NCBI RefSeq assembly: GCF_002101775.1
Contig: NZ_LQPI01000001.1
Location: forward strand, 1-40,930
Reading direction: 5' to 3'
Origin: Mycolicibacter nonchromogenicus
GTDB taxonomy: Bacteria; Actinomycetota; Actinomycetes; Mycobacteriales; Mycobacteriaceae
Length of the DNA: 40,930 bases
The notes beneath the pieces are model-generated. The model made no database searches. It was not told where the DNA came from and saw nothing but the letters and a program-made list of their open reading frames with translations. Positions 26,770-36,697 of the stretch are shown here, in pieces (within the stretch, counting starts at the first letter, position 1; every line of letters begins with the position of its first letter). A program made the position numbers and the translations under genes.

Positions 26770-27608
26770 CGATTCGCCTCCTGAGACTGGGGGATGAAGA
26801 CGCCCTGCCACGGCGTGACCACAAGCTCGGCATGCTCGATCAGGGATCGTCCGAGGTCCGGCGTGAGGACACCGTCGGGCACGCGCGCATGCGTGCCGCC
26901 GGGCACGCTGCCAAACGGTAACGGATCCGACGGGGCTGGGATGCGGGTGTCGGGGGCAACTCGCGGGTACAGGGGGCGCTCGAGTTCCCGGATGTGCCAG
27001 GGCGCATCCGGCCCGTCACCGCGGGCATCCTGGAACGCAACTGCCAGCTGGGTGAGCCGGCGGGCGGCATCGTCGACCTCGATCACCGGCCCCCAGTGAT
27101 CGCCTATCCGCAGCTGCGCGCAGGTGCCGCCGAGTGCAACCAGGCCGGCGTCAGCTGAGCGGTCGAGCAGGTCGCCGCGGCCGTCGTCGAGGGTGAACAG
27201 GAAACGCCCGGGTAGCCGGGCCAGGCGTGGGTCGTTGCACAGCAGCGCATCCAGCCGGGCCGCCACGGGGCGCAGGTCGGCTCGGCCGCCAACGTAGCCG
27301 CTCTGCGGCGAGACCAGGATGTTGCGAACCAGTTCATGACTGCGCGACGGCAGCAGCCCGGTCGACTCTAGGGCGGCTACCAGGTTGGGGGCGAGCCGCC
27401 CGTCTTTGCCATGCAGGCCGCGCAACTGGAGGTTGGCGCGACTGGTCAGGTAGATCGACCCGTCGGCGAACTCGGAGCTGACCTGCAACAACCGGGCTAG
27501 TGCTGGTGTCGGCAGTCGACCGCCCACCAGTCGCAGCCGCACCAGCAGGCCGTCGTCGGCCACCCAGGGCCGCAAAACGCCCGGGCACCGGTCGGTCCGG
27601 GTCCTCAT
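26766..27608 (-). CDS. cobG: CobG-like precorrin-3B synthase lacking the C-terminal Fe-S region
   Basis: This 280-aa protein aligns by eye with the first part of M. tuberculosis CobG (363 aa): RCPGVLRPWVADDGLLVRLRL, FADGSIYLTSRANLQLRGL, LLPSRSHELVRNILVSPQSG, LPGRFLFTLDDGRGD and VVTPWQGVF. Family members continue about 80 residues past that point with two cysteine pairs that bind a [4Fe-4S] cluster. Here the frame stops at once, and cobH begins with a 4-nt overlap, so the cysteine-rich part is not hidden in another frame. The three remaining cysteines are scattered. CobG normally hydroxylates precorrin-3A with O2 using that cluster and a non-haem iron. Whether this protein is active is doubtful. 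The ATG at 27608 has only a weak ribosome-binding site. Confidence 0.85.
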   Translation of the reverse strand: MRTRTDRCPGVLRPWVADDGLLVRLRLVGGRLPTPALARLLQVSSEFADGSIYLTSRANLQLRGLHGKDGRLAPNLVAALESTGLLPSRSHELVRNILVSPQSGYVGGRADLRPVAARLDALLCNDPRLARLPGRFLFTLDDGRGDLLDRSADAGLVALGGTCAQLRIGDHWGPVIEVDDAARRLTQLAVAFQDARGDGPDAPWHIRELERPLYPRVAPDTRIPAPSDPLPFGSVPGGTHARVPDGVLTPDLGRSLIEHAELVVTPWQGVFIPQSQEANR

Positions 27609-27682
27609 GGTGGACCAGGTTAAGCCGTTGATTCTGCGTCTACCCGGCGGGTTACTCGCACTCTTGCCTGGTGCGCGCAGAG

Positions 27683-28348
27683 TCAGCCGATTGCGGTCAG
27701 TGCCGCCACCGCGGGGCCGAACATGGTGTTCTTGATCGCGCCCAACGTCCCCGGGTCCTTGCCGGCCAGCGGTCGCAGATACTCGGTGGCGGCCGGTGTC
27801 ACCGCACCCTCGCCGGCGGTGCTGTCCACAATGCCGAAGGTCGCGGCGTCCACCCCGCCGAACCGGCGACCGGTGGTCATCGACGCCACCTGAGCCTGTG
27901 GGGTCAACTTTGCCTGGATGAGGGCGGCCATGCCCGGCGTGAACGGGATCCGGATGTCGACCTCGGGCAGGCAGAAGAAGCCGCGATCTGCGCGCATCAC
28001 TCGGTAGTCGTGGGCCAGCGCCAGCATGGCGCCCGCGCCGAACGCGTGGCCGACCACCGCCGCCGCGGTGGGGATGGGAAACGTCAGCACCCGCGCCAAC
28101 AGTGCGTGCACCCGGCCGACGTACTCCTGCGTGCGGTCGCCGTTGGCCATCAGCCAGTCCAGGTCCAGGCCGTTGGTGTAGAACTTGCCGCCGGCGGTGG
28201 TCACCAGGCCCTGGGCCCTGCCCGCGGCGTTGGCGGCCAGCACGTCGTCGAGCACGCGGTTGATCTCGTCGAGAAAGCCGGGGGAGAACCGGTTTTCGTC
28301 GTCTCCCAGGTCCAACACGGCGATCGTGTCGTCATAGGTCAGGTTCAT
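27683..28348 (-). CDS. Enoyl-CoA hydratase/isomerase (crotonase) family protein
   Basis: At 221 aa this is short for the family (about 260). It has the crotonase core GKFYTNGLDLDWL (oxyanion-hole region) and VGHAFGAGAMLALAHDYRVM, followed by GFFCLPEVDIRIPFTPGM, which resembles peroxisomal delta3,delta2-enoyl-CoA isomerases more than classic hydratases. It would act on fatty acyl-CoA in the cytoplasm. ATG 28348 overlaps the stop of the TetR gene (ATGA) and follows AAAGGAT, so the pair is one operon and the regulator probably controls it. Confidence 0.9.
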   Translation of the reverse strand: MNLTYDDTIAVLDLGDDENRFSPGFLDEINRVLDDVLAANAAGRAQGLVTTAGGKFYTNGLDLDWLMANGDRTQEYVGRVHALLARVLTFPIPTAAAVVGHAFGAGAMLALAHDYRVMRADRGFFCLPEVDIRIPFTPGMAALIQAKLTPQAQVASMTTGRRFGGVDAATFGIVDSTAGEGAVTPAATEYLRPLAGKDPGTLGAIKNTMFGPAVAALTAIG

Positions 28349-28962
28349 GGGGCGGATCCTTTCTGATTCATGCGGGGTGGCCCGACTGCCAGCACGGCGC
28401 GAACCGCCGCATGCAGGTGGGCGCGGGCGAGCGTGCTGCCCAACCGGTTGCGGCTGAGCATGACAGCGGTGGGCAGATCGACGACGCAGGTGGTGATGGT
28501 GTCGACGGCGGCGGTGTCGCGGCGCCCCCACAGGGCGTCTGCGAGTCGGATCAGCAGACCGATCAGTTCGGTGTCGGCGCCGCGCAGCTGCGCGGCCACC
28601 TCCGGGGACACCGCGTCGTCGGGCAGGTCGTCGCGCTGGATCGCCAAGAGCAGCCGGCAGGCACCGGGATGACGCTCGGCGAAGACCACCGGGGCGTCGG
28701 CGGTGGCAACCACCGCTTCGACGGGGTCCGCGACAGCGTTCACCAGCTCAGCCTGTACCGCCAGGAAGCGGCGGGTGGCCCGCAACCAGGCGGCGGAAAT
28801 CAACCCTGCCCGCGAACCGAACCCGTGGTAGAGCGCGCCGTTGGAGGCGCCGGTGGCCTCGCTGACCGCGCGAATCGTCACCGCCGCGGGACCAGACCGC
28901 GCGGTGAGCGATTCCACGGCGTCGAGCACCTGCGCGGGGTCATACACGCGCGGGCGGGGCAT
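28345..28962 (-). CDS. TetR/AcrR family transcriptional regulator
   Basis: This protein has ~205 aa, or 208 if the GTG at 28971 is used. The N-terminal helix-turn-helix is clear: RPRVYDPAQVLDAVESLTAR, VTIRAVSEATGASNGALYHGFGSRAGLISAAWL. The C-terminal half is a ligand-binding helical domain without recognisable specificity. It is followed by the crotonase gene with a 4-nt overlap. A near-perfect palindrome upstream (28973-28996), between this gene and trpS, is its likely operator, implying autoregulation. Confidence 0.9.
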   Translation of the reverse strand: MPRPRVYDPAQVLDAVESLTARSGPAAVTIRAVSEATGASNGALYHGFGSRAGLISAAWLRATRRFLAVQAELVNAVADPVEAVVATADAPVVFAERHPGACRLLLAIQRDDLPDDAVSPEVAAQLRGADTELIGLLIRLADALWGRRDTAAVDTITTCVVDLPTAVMLSRNRLGSTLARAHLHAAVRAVLAVGPPRMNQKGSAP

Positions 28963-28972
28963 GGTCGACACC

Positions 28973-28996
28973 GTAACGGAGCGAGCGCTCTGTTAC
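28973..28996. promoter_or_regulatory. Palindromic operator upstream of the TetR/crotonase operon
   Basis: GTAAC (28973-28977), then GAGCG and CGCTC around a 2-nt centre, then GTTAC (28992-28996) form a 24-bp dyad with one mismatched pair and an AG centre. Length and position, just upstream of the TetR start and between divergent genes, are typical of TetR operators. Confidence 0.65.
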
Positions 28997-29030
28997 CAGG
29001 CCAGGTGCGGTCATCCCGGCGGCGGCGTGA

Positions 29031-30958
<1,928 letters not shown>

Positions 30959-31002
30959 CGCCGCCGTCGCACCTCTGCGCCGGAACCGGCACCCGGGTGA
31001 GA

Positions 31003-31290
31003 TCAGTGGTCGACCGGGTCGACCAGGTCGGCGAACTCCGGGTGTTTGGTGATGTAGGCCTCGACGAAGGAGCAGGTCGGCACCACGCGTTTGCCGGCGG
31101 CGCGGGTATCGGCCAGGGCCGCGCCGATCAGCGTGCTGGCCAGTCCGCGCCCACCGAACGCCTTGTCGATCACGGTGTGGTGGAAGATCCGCTGATCGCC
31201 CTTCTCGACGTAATCGGCGAACCCGGCCTTCTCGCCGTCGACGCTGATCTGGTACTGCCGGTTGTCGTGGGTGACCGTCGGTTCGCTCAT
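31003..31290 (-). CDS. Small GNAT-type N-acetyltransferase
   Basis: This 95-aa protein is of the minimal GNAT type: YQISVDGEKAGFADYVEKGDQRIFHHTVIDKAFGGRGLASTLIG, with the acetyl-CoA-binding turn in GGRGLAS, then VVPTCSFVEAYITKHPEF. Substrates of this short family are unknown. It starts 9 nt after the nagA stop and closes the dacB1-sugI-nagA operon; a yhjD-type gene runs towards it from the other side. Confidence 0.9.
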   Translation of the reverse strand: MSEPTVTHDNRQYQISVDGEKAGFADYVEKGDQRIFHHTVIDKAFGGRGLASTLIGAALADTRAAGKRVVPTCSFVEAYITKHPEFADLVDPVDH

Positions 31291-31299
31291 CTTCGCAGC

Positions 31300-32424
31300 C
31301 TAGCCGAGCCAGGCGCCGCGCCGCATTACTCGCCAGACCCGCCAATCCCGATCCAACACAACCAGGTCGGCATCACGTCCGGGCGCCAGGACGCCCGTCC
31401 GCTGCAGCCCGAGGATGTGCGCCGGGGTGGACGAGGTCATGCGTACCGCGCCGATCAGGGCGGCGTCGTCCGTCCCGAGAAGTCGCACCGCGGTCGCGAA
31501 CAGCCGGTCCATGGTGGCGGTGCTGCCGGCGATCGTCGCGGTGTCGCGCAGCCGGGCCACCCCGTCGGCGACATCGACGTCGAGCCCGCCCAGGGTGAAC
31601 GCGCCGTCCCCGACTCCGGCGGCAGCCATCGCATCGGTGACCAGCGCGACCCGGTCCGGGCCGGCGGCGGCCACCACGTGCCGGACTGTTCCCGGGTGCA
31701 AATGCACACCGTCGGCGATCAACTCCACGATCACCCGAGGATCGGACAACAGCGCGGGAATCGGTCCCGGCTCGCGGTGGTGCAGCGCCCGCATCGCGTT
31801 GAACAGGTGGGTGCCGACGCTGGCTCCGGCCTCGAGGGCCTCCTGTGTCAGCTCGTAGCTTGCGTCGGTATGCCCAACGGCCACAACGATTCCCGCATCC
31901 ACCAGGCGCCGAATGGTTGCGATGGCCCCGGGCAGTTCGGGGGCCAGCGTGACCATGCGGATCGTGCCCGCGCCGGCATTCAGCAATGCGTCGAGCTCGG
32001 CGTCGGAGGGGGCACGCAGTTGACCGCTGTCGTGTGCACCGCAGTGCAGCCGGCTCAGCCAGGGCCCCTCCAGGTGGATGCCGTCGACCACACCGCGCCG
32101 GGTCGCGGCAGCCAGCGTGTGCACCTGGGCCAGCAGGGTTTCCGGCGAGGCGGTCACCAAACTGGCCAGGCCTCCGGTGGTGCCGTGCGTTGCGTGCAAC
32201 GCCGCCGCGCGGTCCGGATCGTCGGCATAGGAGACGCCGGCGCCGCCGTGGGAGTGCATGTCGATGAAGCCGGGAACCAGTACACCGTCACCGAATTCGA
32301 CGTCCGGCCGAACCGCCGGTGGCCCGGTCCCGCAATCGGCGATCCGCTCGCCGGTCACCGACACCCAGCCGGGCCGGTGCACTGCGCCGTCGAGCACGAC
32401 GGTGCCCGCGGCGATGACGGTCAT
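31300..32424 (-). CDS. nagA: N-acetylglucosamine-6-phosphate deacetylase
   Basis: This 374-aa amidohydrolase has the metal-binding HSHGG (residues 57-61), HLEGPWLS, VGHTDASYE, GTHLFNAMRALHHREPG (His ligand), IADGVHLHP and LVTDAMAAAG with the catalytic Asp. It deacetylates GlcNAc-6-phosphate during amino-sugar and cell-wall recycling. ATG 32424 overlaps the sugI stop (ATGA). Together with dacB1 and sugI, the order matches M. tuberculosis Rv3330-Rv3332. Confidence 0.95.
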   Translation of the reverse strand: MTVIAAGTVVLDGAVHRPGWVSVTGERIADCGTGPPAVRPDVEFGDGVLVPGFIDMHSHGGAGVSYADDPDRAAALHATHGTTGGLASLVTASPETLLAQVHTLAAATRRGVVDGIHLEGPWLSRLHCGAHDSGQLRAPSDAELDALLNAGAGTIRMVTLAPELPGAIATIRRLVDAGIVVAVGHTDASYELTQEALEAGASVGTHLFNAMRALHHREPGPIPALLSDPRVIVELIADGVHLHPGTVRHVVAAAGPDRVALVTDAMAAAGVGDGAFTLGGLDVDVADGVARLRDTATIAGSTATMDRLFATAVRLLGTDDAALIGAVRMTSSTPAHILGLQRTGVLAPGRDADLVVLDRDWRVWRVMRRGAWLG

Positions 32425-33857
32425 GCCGACGTCTCGCTGTCGGGAAGCAGGGCACCGGTGTCCCGAGCGTCCTCGGATGGCCAGCGTCCCTCGTTCTCCC
32501 AGAAGTGCCGGATGTCTTCCAATTGGCGGCCCTTGGTCTCGGGGGCGTAGCGGTACACGAAGCCCAAGCTCAGCACCGCCAGCACGCCGAAGACCGCGAA
32601 CGTTCCGGCGCCACCGAGCGAGGTGAGCATGGTCAAGAACACCGCCGCGACCAGTGCATTGGCCACCAAGTCGGAGGTCAGCATCGCCGAGGAACCCATG
32701 GCTCGCATCCGGGCCGGCAGGCTCTCACCGGCGTACACCCAGACCAGGGAGCCGAACCCGAAGGTGTAGCCGACGGTGAACAGCAGCACTCCGCAGAACT
32801 TGACCGCCGCCAGCGCCTCGCCGAACGTCTCGCCCGCGGCGAACACCGCGACCAGCAGCAGGTTGGCCACCACCATCGCGGCGATTCCGGACAGCAGGAT
32901 CGGCCGCCGGCCGACCCGGTCGATGATCGCCAGCGAGACGATCATCGCGGCCAGTGCGGCGACCTGTACCAGCGCCGGCAGCACCAGCAACGCGAAATCG
33001 CCCTCGAAGCCCATCTTCTCGAACAGTCGTGGGCTGTAGTAGACGATCGCATTGATGCCGGTGATCTGGATGAAGAAGCCCAGCGTCACCACGAACAGCG
33101 TCGCCCGCAGGTAGGGCGGCCGCAGCATCTCCCGCAGCACGCCCAGCCCGCCGGCCTGTTCCTCGGCCATGGTGCGGCCGATCTCGACCAGTTCGCGCTG
33201 TGCGTCGGCACCCGGCTCGATGCGTCGCAGGGTCCGCTCCGCCTCGTCGGTGCGGCCCTTGAGCAGATACCAGCGGGCGGTGTCGGGGATCCGTGCCAAC
33301 AGCAGGGCGACGAACACCGCCGGGATCGCTCCCAGGCCCAGCATGGCCCGCCAGTTGCCGGTGCCTGCCAACAGATAAGCGCACAGATAACCGGCGATGA
33401 TCCCGATCACCGTCGCCACCCCGTAGGCCACCAGCAGGGCGCCGCGGGCGTGGGCCGGCGCCGACTCGGCCACGAACACCGGAACCACTACCACCGATAC
33501 CCCGATGGTGACGCCCAGCAGCAGCCGTGCCACGGTCAGCGTCGACACCGATGTCGCCGCCGTAGCCAGCGCGGCGAACACCGCGTAGCCCAGCGCTACC
33601 GAGACCATCGCGCGTTTGCGTCCGACCGCGTTGGCCAGCCACCCGCCGGCCATGGCGCCGACGATCTCGCCGATCACCGTCGCGGTTGTGATCATCTCCT
33701 GCTGGGCCTCGGTCAGCCCGAAATCCCGCTCGATGAACAACAGGGCGCCGGCGATGTTGGACAGGTCATAGCCGTAGATGACGCCGACGCTGGCGGCGGC
33801 CACTCCCACCAGCAGCGCCAAGGGCGAGGAGCGGCGAAGTTCCTCGAATCGGCCCAT
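32421..33857 (-). CDS. sugI: MFS sugar transporter SugI-like
   Basis: This 478-aa protein has twelve predicted membrane helices of the sugar porter family: AAASVGVIYGYDLSNIAGALL (helix 1), GGWLANAVGRKRAM between helices 2 and 3, PDTARWYLLKGRTDEAERTL in the central loop, QITGINAIVYYSPRLFEKMG, RVGRRPILLSG and the terminal PETKGRQLEDI. It probably imports a sugar by proton symport; the substrate is unknown. ATG 33857 is used; GTG 33866 in the same frame would overlap the upstream stop as GTGA and is possible. Confidence 0.93.
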   Translation of the reverse strand: MGRFEELRRSSPLALLVGVAAASVGVIYGYDLSNIAGALLFIERDFGLTEAQQEMITTATVIGEIVGAMAGGWLANAVGRKRAMVSVALGYAVFAALATAATSVSTLTVARLLLGVTIGVSVVVVPVFVAESAPAHARGALLVAYGVATVIGIIAGYLCAYLLAGTGNWRAMLGLGAIPAVFVALLLARIPDTARWYLLKGRTDEAERTLRRIEPGADAQRELVEIGRTMAEEQAGGLGVLREMLRPPYLRATLFVVTLGFFIQITGINAIVYYSPRLFEKMGFEGDFALLVLPALVQVAALAAMIVSLAIIDRVGRRPILLSGIAAMVVANLLLVAVFAAGETFGEALAAVKFCGVLLFTVGYTFGFGSLVWVYAGESLPARMRAMGSSAMLTSDLVANALVAAVFLTMLTSLGGAGTFAVFGVLAVLSLGFVYRYAPETKGRQLEDIRHFWENEGRWPSEDARDTGALLPDSETSA

Positions 33858-33862
33858 GTGGC

Positions 33863-34297
33863 TCACGGTAGGGGATGGGTGCCCGGCGGTGTCCCCACTG
33901 TGACTGTTCCGCGAGGCTCGATGTGCTTGGCCAGGCTCGCGTACCAGTACGTCAGACCGGCCGCGACGAATTCGACGGCGCACGCCGCGGTGAACACCGG
34001 ATGCGGCATGCCGACGTCGGCCATGGACATCAGCCGGGACAACCCGAGCAGTGCCATAACGGCGGCCAGCAGACGTACCGCTGTGGCCGGGATCGGGAAG
34101 CGCCGAAAGGTTTCGAGGTAGCCGACTCCGAAACCGATCAGCAGGGCACCGGCCGCGCGGGTCTCACTGTCCACGGTCGGGTTGACGGCCTGGCCGCCGG
34201 GTATGGAGTCCAGCGAGAAGGCCATCCGGCTGATCCCGATCCCGATCAACAACAAGCCGGTGAGCCAGCCGAAGACCCGTAGGGATCGGATCACCAT
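33863..34297 (-). CDS. Small membrane protein, DUF4345-like
   Basis: This 144-aa protein has four hydrophobic segments (about residues 8-28, 48-62, 72-92 and 100-120) and the pattern [23 protein letters not shown] seen in small four-helix DUF4345-type membrane proteins. The start overlaps the end of dacB1 by 7 nt, and the stop lies immediately before sugI, so it is an internal gene of this operon. Function is unknown. Confidence 0.75.
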   Translation of the reverse strand: MVIRSLRVFGWLTGLLLIGIGISRMAFSLDSIPGGQAVNPTVDSETRAAGALLIGFGVGYLETFRRFPIPATAVRLLAAVMALLGLSRLMSMADVGMPHPVFTAACAVEFVAAGLTYWYASLAKHIEPRGTVTVGTPPGTHPLP

Positions 34298-35514
34298 GCC
34301 GAGCCCCTGCCGGGGCGGCGATTCACCGCCTTGGCACCCATGATCAGCGCGAACACCACAATCGTCCCGAAGATGCCCACCCCGACGCGCACCGGCACCG
34401 TGTTGTCGGAGGGCGGCAGCAGCATGGCCTGCGGGTTCGGGACGTTGTCCGGCTCGCGGGTCGCAACCAGTGACGGGTCGGGCTCGATCAATGTCCCCAC
34501 TCGAGTTCCTGGGGGAACGGAGAAGCCGTAGTCGAGTAGCTGGGCGGCCTGTTGCCAGGGCGGGATCGGCTGCCGGGTGCCGCGCAACAGCACCGCCACC
34601 AACCGGCGGCCGTCCCGGGCTGCGGCGCCGACGAAGGTCTGTCCGGCGTCATCGGTGTAGCCGGTCTTGCCGCCCAACGCGCCCGGGTAGTTGTAGAGCA
34701 GCTGGTTGTCGTTCTCCAGCTCGTAGCCGGGCGTATCGCCGTAGCCCGGGAAGTCGAAGGTGCGGGTCGCGACGATGTTGGCGAAGGCCGGGTTGTTCCA
34801 GGCGTAGCGGTAGAACAGTCCGATGTCATAGGCCGAGGTGCTCATGCCCGGACCGTCCAGCCCGGACGGGGTGGCGGCGCGAGTGTCGCGACCGCCGAGC
34901 CGGGCGGCCAGGGTGTTGATCTTGTGCAGTGCGACGTCCCAGCCGCCGAGTTGCATGGCCAGGGCGTGCGCCGCGTCGTTGCCGGATCCCATCAACAGGC
35001 CGTGCAGCAACTGGTCGACGGTGAAGCGGCCGCCGGGGCCGACGCCCACCCGGGTGCCTTCGGCGTTGGCGTCGTCCTGGGTGCCGATCACCACCATGTT
35101 CGGGTCCAGCTCGTTGAGCGACGCCATGGCGGTCAGCACCTTGATCACGCTGGCGGGCCGGTGCCGGCCGTGGGGATCCCGGGCGGCGATCACCGCCCCG
35201 GTGTCCAGGTCTGCCACCAGCCACGATTCCGCGGAGACCTCGGTGGGCACCGGCGGTGTGCCGGGTGCCGTCACGATCCCGCAGCTACCCAGGGCCTCGC
35301 CGCCGACCGGAGTGGCCGGCACGGGCAGCGGCAGCGGGGGGTCGCCGGCTTCGGGCACCTCGGAGGAGTCCACCGCCGGGGGCGTGTTGACCTGATACGG
35401 GCAACTGGCGGTGCCGGCATTCAGGCCGGGGGTGGGATCCGCAGTCGCCAGGGGTGCGGCGGTGGCGAGGAAACCCGCCGCCACCAGGGCTGACACCGAG
35501 CGCAGAGAAGTCAT
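34291..35514 (-). CDS. dacB1: D-alanyl-D-alanine carboxypeptidase (penicillin-binding protein) DacB1
   Basis: This 407-aa exported peptidase has a signal peptide (residues 1-25, cleaved near ATADP) and a Pro-rich linker. The serine-peptidase S11 motifs follow: SVIK (Ser122/Lys125), SGN (177-179) and KTG (283-285). A C-terminal membrane segment (about 375-396) is followed by basic residues, anchoring it to the membrane. It trims the terminal D-Ala of peptidoglycan stem peptides. It is the first gene of the dacB1 / membrane protein / sugI / nagA / GNAT operon. Two cysteines (38 and 78) in the linker could form a disulfide. Confidence 0.95.
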   Translation of the reverse strand: MTSLRSVSALVAAGFLATAAPLATADPTPGLNAGTASCPYQVNTPPAVDSSEVPEAGDPPLPLPVPATPVGGEALGSCGIVTAPGTPPVPTEVSAESWLVADLDTGAVIAARDPHGRHRPASVIKVLTAMASLNELDPNMVVIGTQDDANAEGTRVGVGPGGRFTVDQLLHGLLMGSGNDAAHALAMQLGGWDVALHKINTLAARLGGRDTRAATPSGLDGPGMSTSAYDIGLFYRYAWNNPAFANIVATRTFDFPGYGDTPGYELENDNQLLYNYPGALGGKTGYTDDAGQTFVGAAARDGRRLVAVLLRGTRQPIPPWQQAAQLLDYGFSVPPGTRVGTLIEPDPSLVATREPDNVPNPQAMLLPPSDNTVPVRVGVGIFGTIVVFALIMGAKAVNRRPGRGSAW

Positions 35515-35595
35515 CGTGTGTGCAGGGTAGGGCAGGGGCGGGGCAAAACCGGGGAGGCACGCTGTGGCTGGTGGGACGGAAGTTACAGCGGGAGG

Positions 35596-36588
35596 CTACA
35601 GCCGGAAATACGCCAGGCCCGGTCCGGCGATCCGGCCCATCCACAACCGGCCGTCGGCCTCCACCACGCCGGTGGCCAGGCCGAAGTCGGGGTGTTCGGT
35701 GCGGTACTGGGCCAGCACCCGCCCATCGTCGGCGTCGAAGCCGACCACCCACACCACCGGGGTCGGGTCGGGCAACCAGCGATACGGCAGCAGTCGCCAC
35801 ATCATGCGGCGCAGTATCGGCGCGCGCGGACTCAGCCAGTCCGACAACGCGTTGCGGTCCGAGACCATGGCGACCCAGATCCGTCCGTCGGCCCCGGTGG
35901 AGATGTTGTCGGGATGGCCGGGAAGTTCCTCGACCAGCGCGGTGATCGAGCCGTGGCGGGAACCGGTCAACCAATACTTGGACAGTCGCCGGCCGGTGCT
36001 CTCGGCGAACACCACGGCCGATTCGTCGGCGGTCAGCGTCACCCCGTTGGCGAAGTGCAGTCCCGTCGCCAGCACGCTCACCGTGCCGTCGGGACTGCGT
36101 TGCATCAGCGACCCGCTGCCGCGGGCCTCGATCACCGAGCCCTTGTAGTGCTCGTAGTGGAAACGGCTGGTGGATTCGGTGAAATAGATTGTGCCATCGG
36201 AAGATTCAACCGCATTGGAGCAGAACGTCAGGGGCCGCCCGTTGACCTCGCCGACCAGGGTCTCCAGCTGCTCGGTCTGCGGGTCATAGCGCAGCAGGCC
36301 GCGGTGGCTGTCACAGATCAGCAGCCGGTGATCGCGGGTGAAGGCCAGGCCCAGCGGACGCCCGCCGGTGTTGGTCACCACCCGGGCCGCGCCGCCGGCC
36401 GGGTCGACGGCGATGATGCGGCCGTCTTCGACCCCGGTCCAGATGCTTCCGTCGGCCGCGGCCACCACGTCCTCCGGCGCGGTACCGGGAATCTCGACCA
36501 GCCGCAGCTCCGGCGTGGCATCCGGCGGAGGCAGTGGCCTTGATCCCGGGGGCTGCCAGCGGACGGGGTCGATACGCGGCTTGGGCAC
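35596..36588 (-). CDS. SMP-30/gluconolactonase/strictosidine-synthase-like beta-propeller protein
   Basis: This 330-aa protein has repeated propeller blades: PEDVVAAADGSIWTGVEDGRI, RPLGLAFTRDHRLLICDSHRGL, FCSNAVESSDGTIYFTEST, HFANGVTLTADESAVVFAES and GHPDNISTGADGRIWVAM. The ANGV and GHPDN segments are typical of strictosidine-synthase-like SMP-30 proteins (lactonase/esterase). No signal peptide is evident. The natural substrate is unknown. It stands 81 nt upstream of dacB1 on the same strand and might be co-transcribed with it. Confidence 0.9.
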   Translation of the reverse strand: MPKPRIDPVRWQPPGSRPLPPPDATPELRLVEIPGTAPEDVVAAADGSIWTGVEDGRIIAVDPAGGAARVVTNTGGRPLGLAFTRDHRLLICDSHRGLLRYDPQTEQLETLVGEVNGRPLTFCSNAVESSDGTIYFTESTSRFHYEHYKGSVIEARGSGSLMQRSPDGTVSVLATGLHFANGVTLTADESAVVFAESTGRRLSKYWLTGSRHGSITALVEELPGHPDNISTGADGRIWVAMVSDRNALSDWLSPRAPILRRMMWRLLPYRWLPDPTPVVWVVGFDADDGRVLAQYRTEHPDFGLATGVVEADGRLWMGRIAGPGLAYFRL

Positions 36589-36697
36589 TGCGCAATTGTG
36601 TCGCGGCGCCGCCGGGACCGCCGGGCAACCGCTACTTTCCGAAGACCACCGGCACCCTCAGCGGTCCCCGAACGGCCGGGTGCGGCGCGGCCACACC

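Noticed and set aside
30959..31002. GCCGG/CCGGC palindrome as a terminator between the yhjD-type and GNAT genes
   Set aside because: The 5-bp arms are separated by only two bases, too tight for a stable hairpin; no other stem was convincing.
32505..34121. 538-codon plus-strand frame opposite sugI
   Set aside because: Gln/His/Arg-rich translation without hydrophobic or domain structure, antisense to a clear MFS transporter.
36589..36697. Possible small gene between the ABC1 kinase and SMP-30-like genes
   Set aside because: No frame with a plausible start, ribosome-binding site and protein-like composition was found in these 109 bases.
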